A stretch of 64,000 nt of DNA from Shewanella saliphila (GTDB taxonomy: Bacteria > Pseudomonadota > Gammaproteobacteria > Enterobacterales > Shewanellaceae): NCBI RefSeq assembly GCF_014648295.1, contig NZ_BMQV01000021.1:1-64000 (forward strand), written 5' to 3'. Within the stretch, counting starts at the first letter, position 1. Every line of letters starts with the position of its first letter. The position numbers and the translations under genes are program-made. The notes beneath the pieces were generated by a model. It saw nothing but the letters and a program-made list of their open reading frames with translations. It ran no database searches and was not told the DNA's origin. Positions 63,887 through 64,000 of this stretch are shown piece after piece.

Positions 63887-64000
63887 TCAAAAGGATTGAG
63901 CTATAATCGACAATGCTGCCAAAAATGACTCAGTTAAGCAAACGAATCCCATTTTCTGTAAAAGATAGCTGATTAATTGAGTTTTTTCTGGAGTCAGAGA
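63887..64000. other. Edge intergenic region
   Basis: The last 114 bases contain CTATAATCG near 63900, a good -10 for rightward transcription, and an AT-rich leader ending TGGAGTCAGAGA, which looks like the ribosome site of a gene beyond the window. The gene itself is not visible. Confidence 0.4.

Overview
The window reads as chromosomal DNA of a Shewanella-like marine gammaproteobacterium. Three things point there: a small tetraheme cytochrome c (CctA/STC type), the classical gammaproteobacterial block rne / rluC / yceF / yceD-rpmF-plsX-fabHDG-acpP-fabF, and close similarity of many proteins to enteric/Vibrio/Shewanella families at moderate-to-low GC. All assignments come from reading the sequence and remembered family features; no database search was run.

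Layout. 1-123 is the 3' end of a group II intron just downstream of grxA. 145-8613 carries grxA, radD, a small secreted protein, acs, and divergently from acs a giant symporter/histidine-kinase/receiver protein of the CrbS type, which is known to control acs in related bacteria. 8639-14757 holds a GST and a three-gene locus (TonB-dependent receptor, NCS1 nucleobase/hydantoin-type permease, DUF917 protein) facing an Lrp/AsnC regulator. 14816-15037 is the decayed tail of an argP-like LysR gene. 15024-20247 is the biotin locus: bioA divergent from bioBFCD, with a probable BirA operator between them. 20339-29289 is a mixed housekeeping stretch: diguanylate cyclase, outer-membrane protein, maoP/hdfR pair, a 265-bp palindromic MITE-like repeat, secreted ATP-dependent DNA ligase, low-Mr phosphatase, YlqF GTPase, 2OG oxygenase, fused MsrB-MsrA.

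29544-42360 is the RNase E / pseudouridine synthase / ribosomal L32 / fatty-acid synthesis block, with a 15-residue tandem repeat in the RNase E tail. After a thioesterase, a beta-hydroxyacid dehydrogenase and the tetraheme cytochrome comes a complete nitrate assimilation operon (44893-56863): nasA, cobA, a TrpD2-like gene, an ANTAR regulator of NasT type, nirB, nirD, a nitrate transporter and a fused PP2C phosphatase/Ser-Thr kinase. Its front carries a sigma-54 promoter with two NtrC-type sites two helical turns apart, and an intrinsic terminator sits between the ANTAR gene and nirB, so both nitrogen limitation and nitrate-responsive antitermination are probable.

57154-61988 is a curli operon, csgB-csgA-csgD-csgE-csgF-csgG, all on one strand, with an unusually large 555-residue curlin and an extended CsgE. 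The window ends with an M61 peptidase (62099-63856) and the promoter region of a gene lying beyond the edge. No tRNA, rRNA or CRISPR array was seen.
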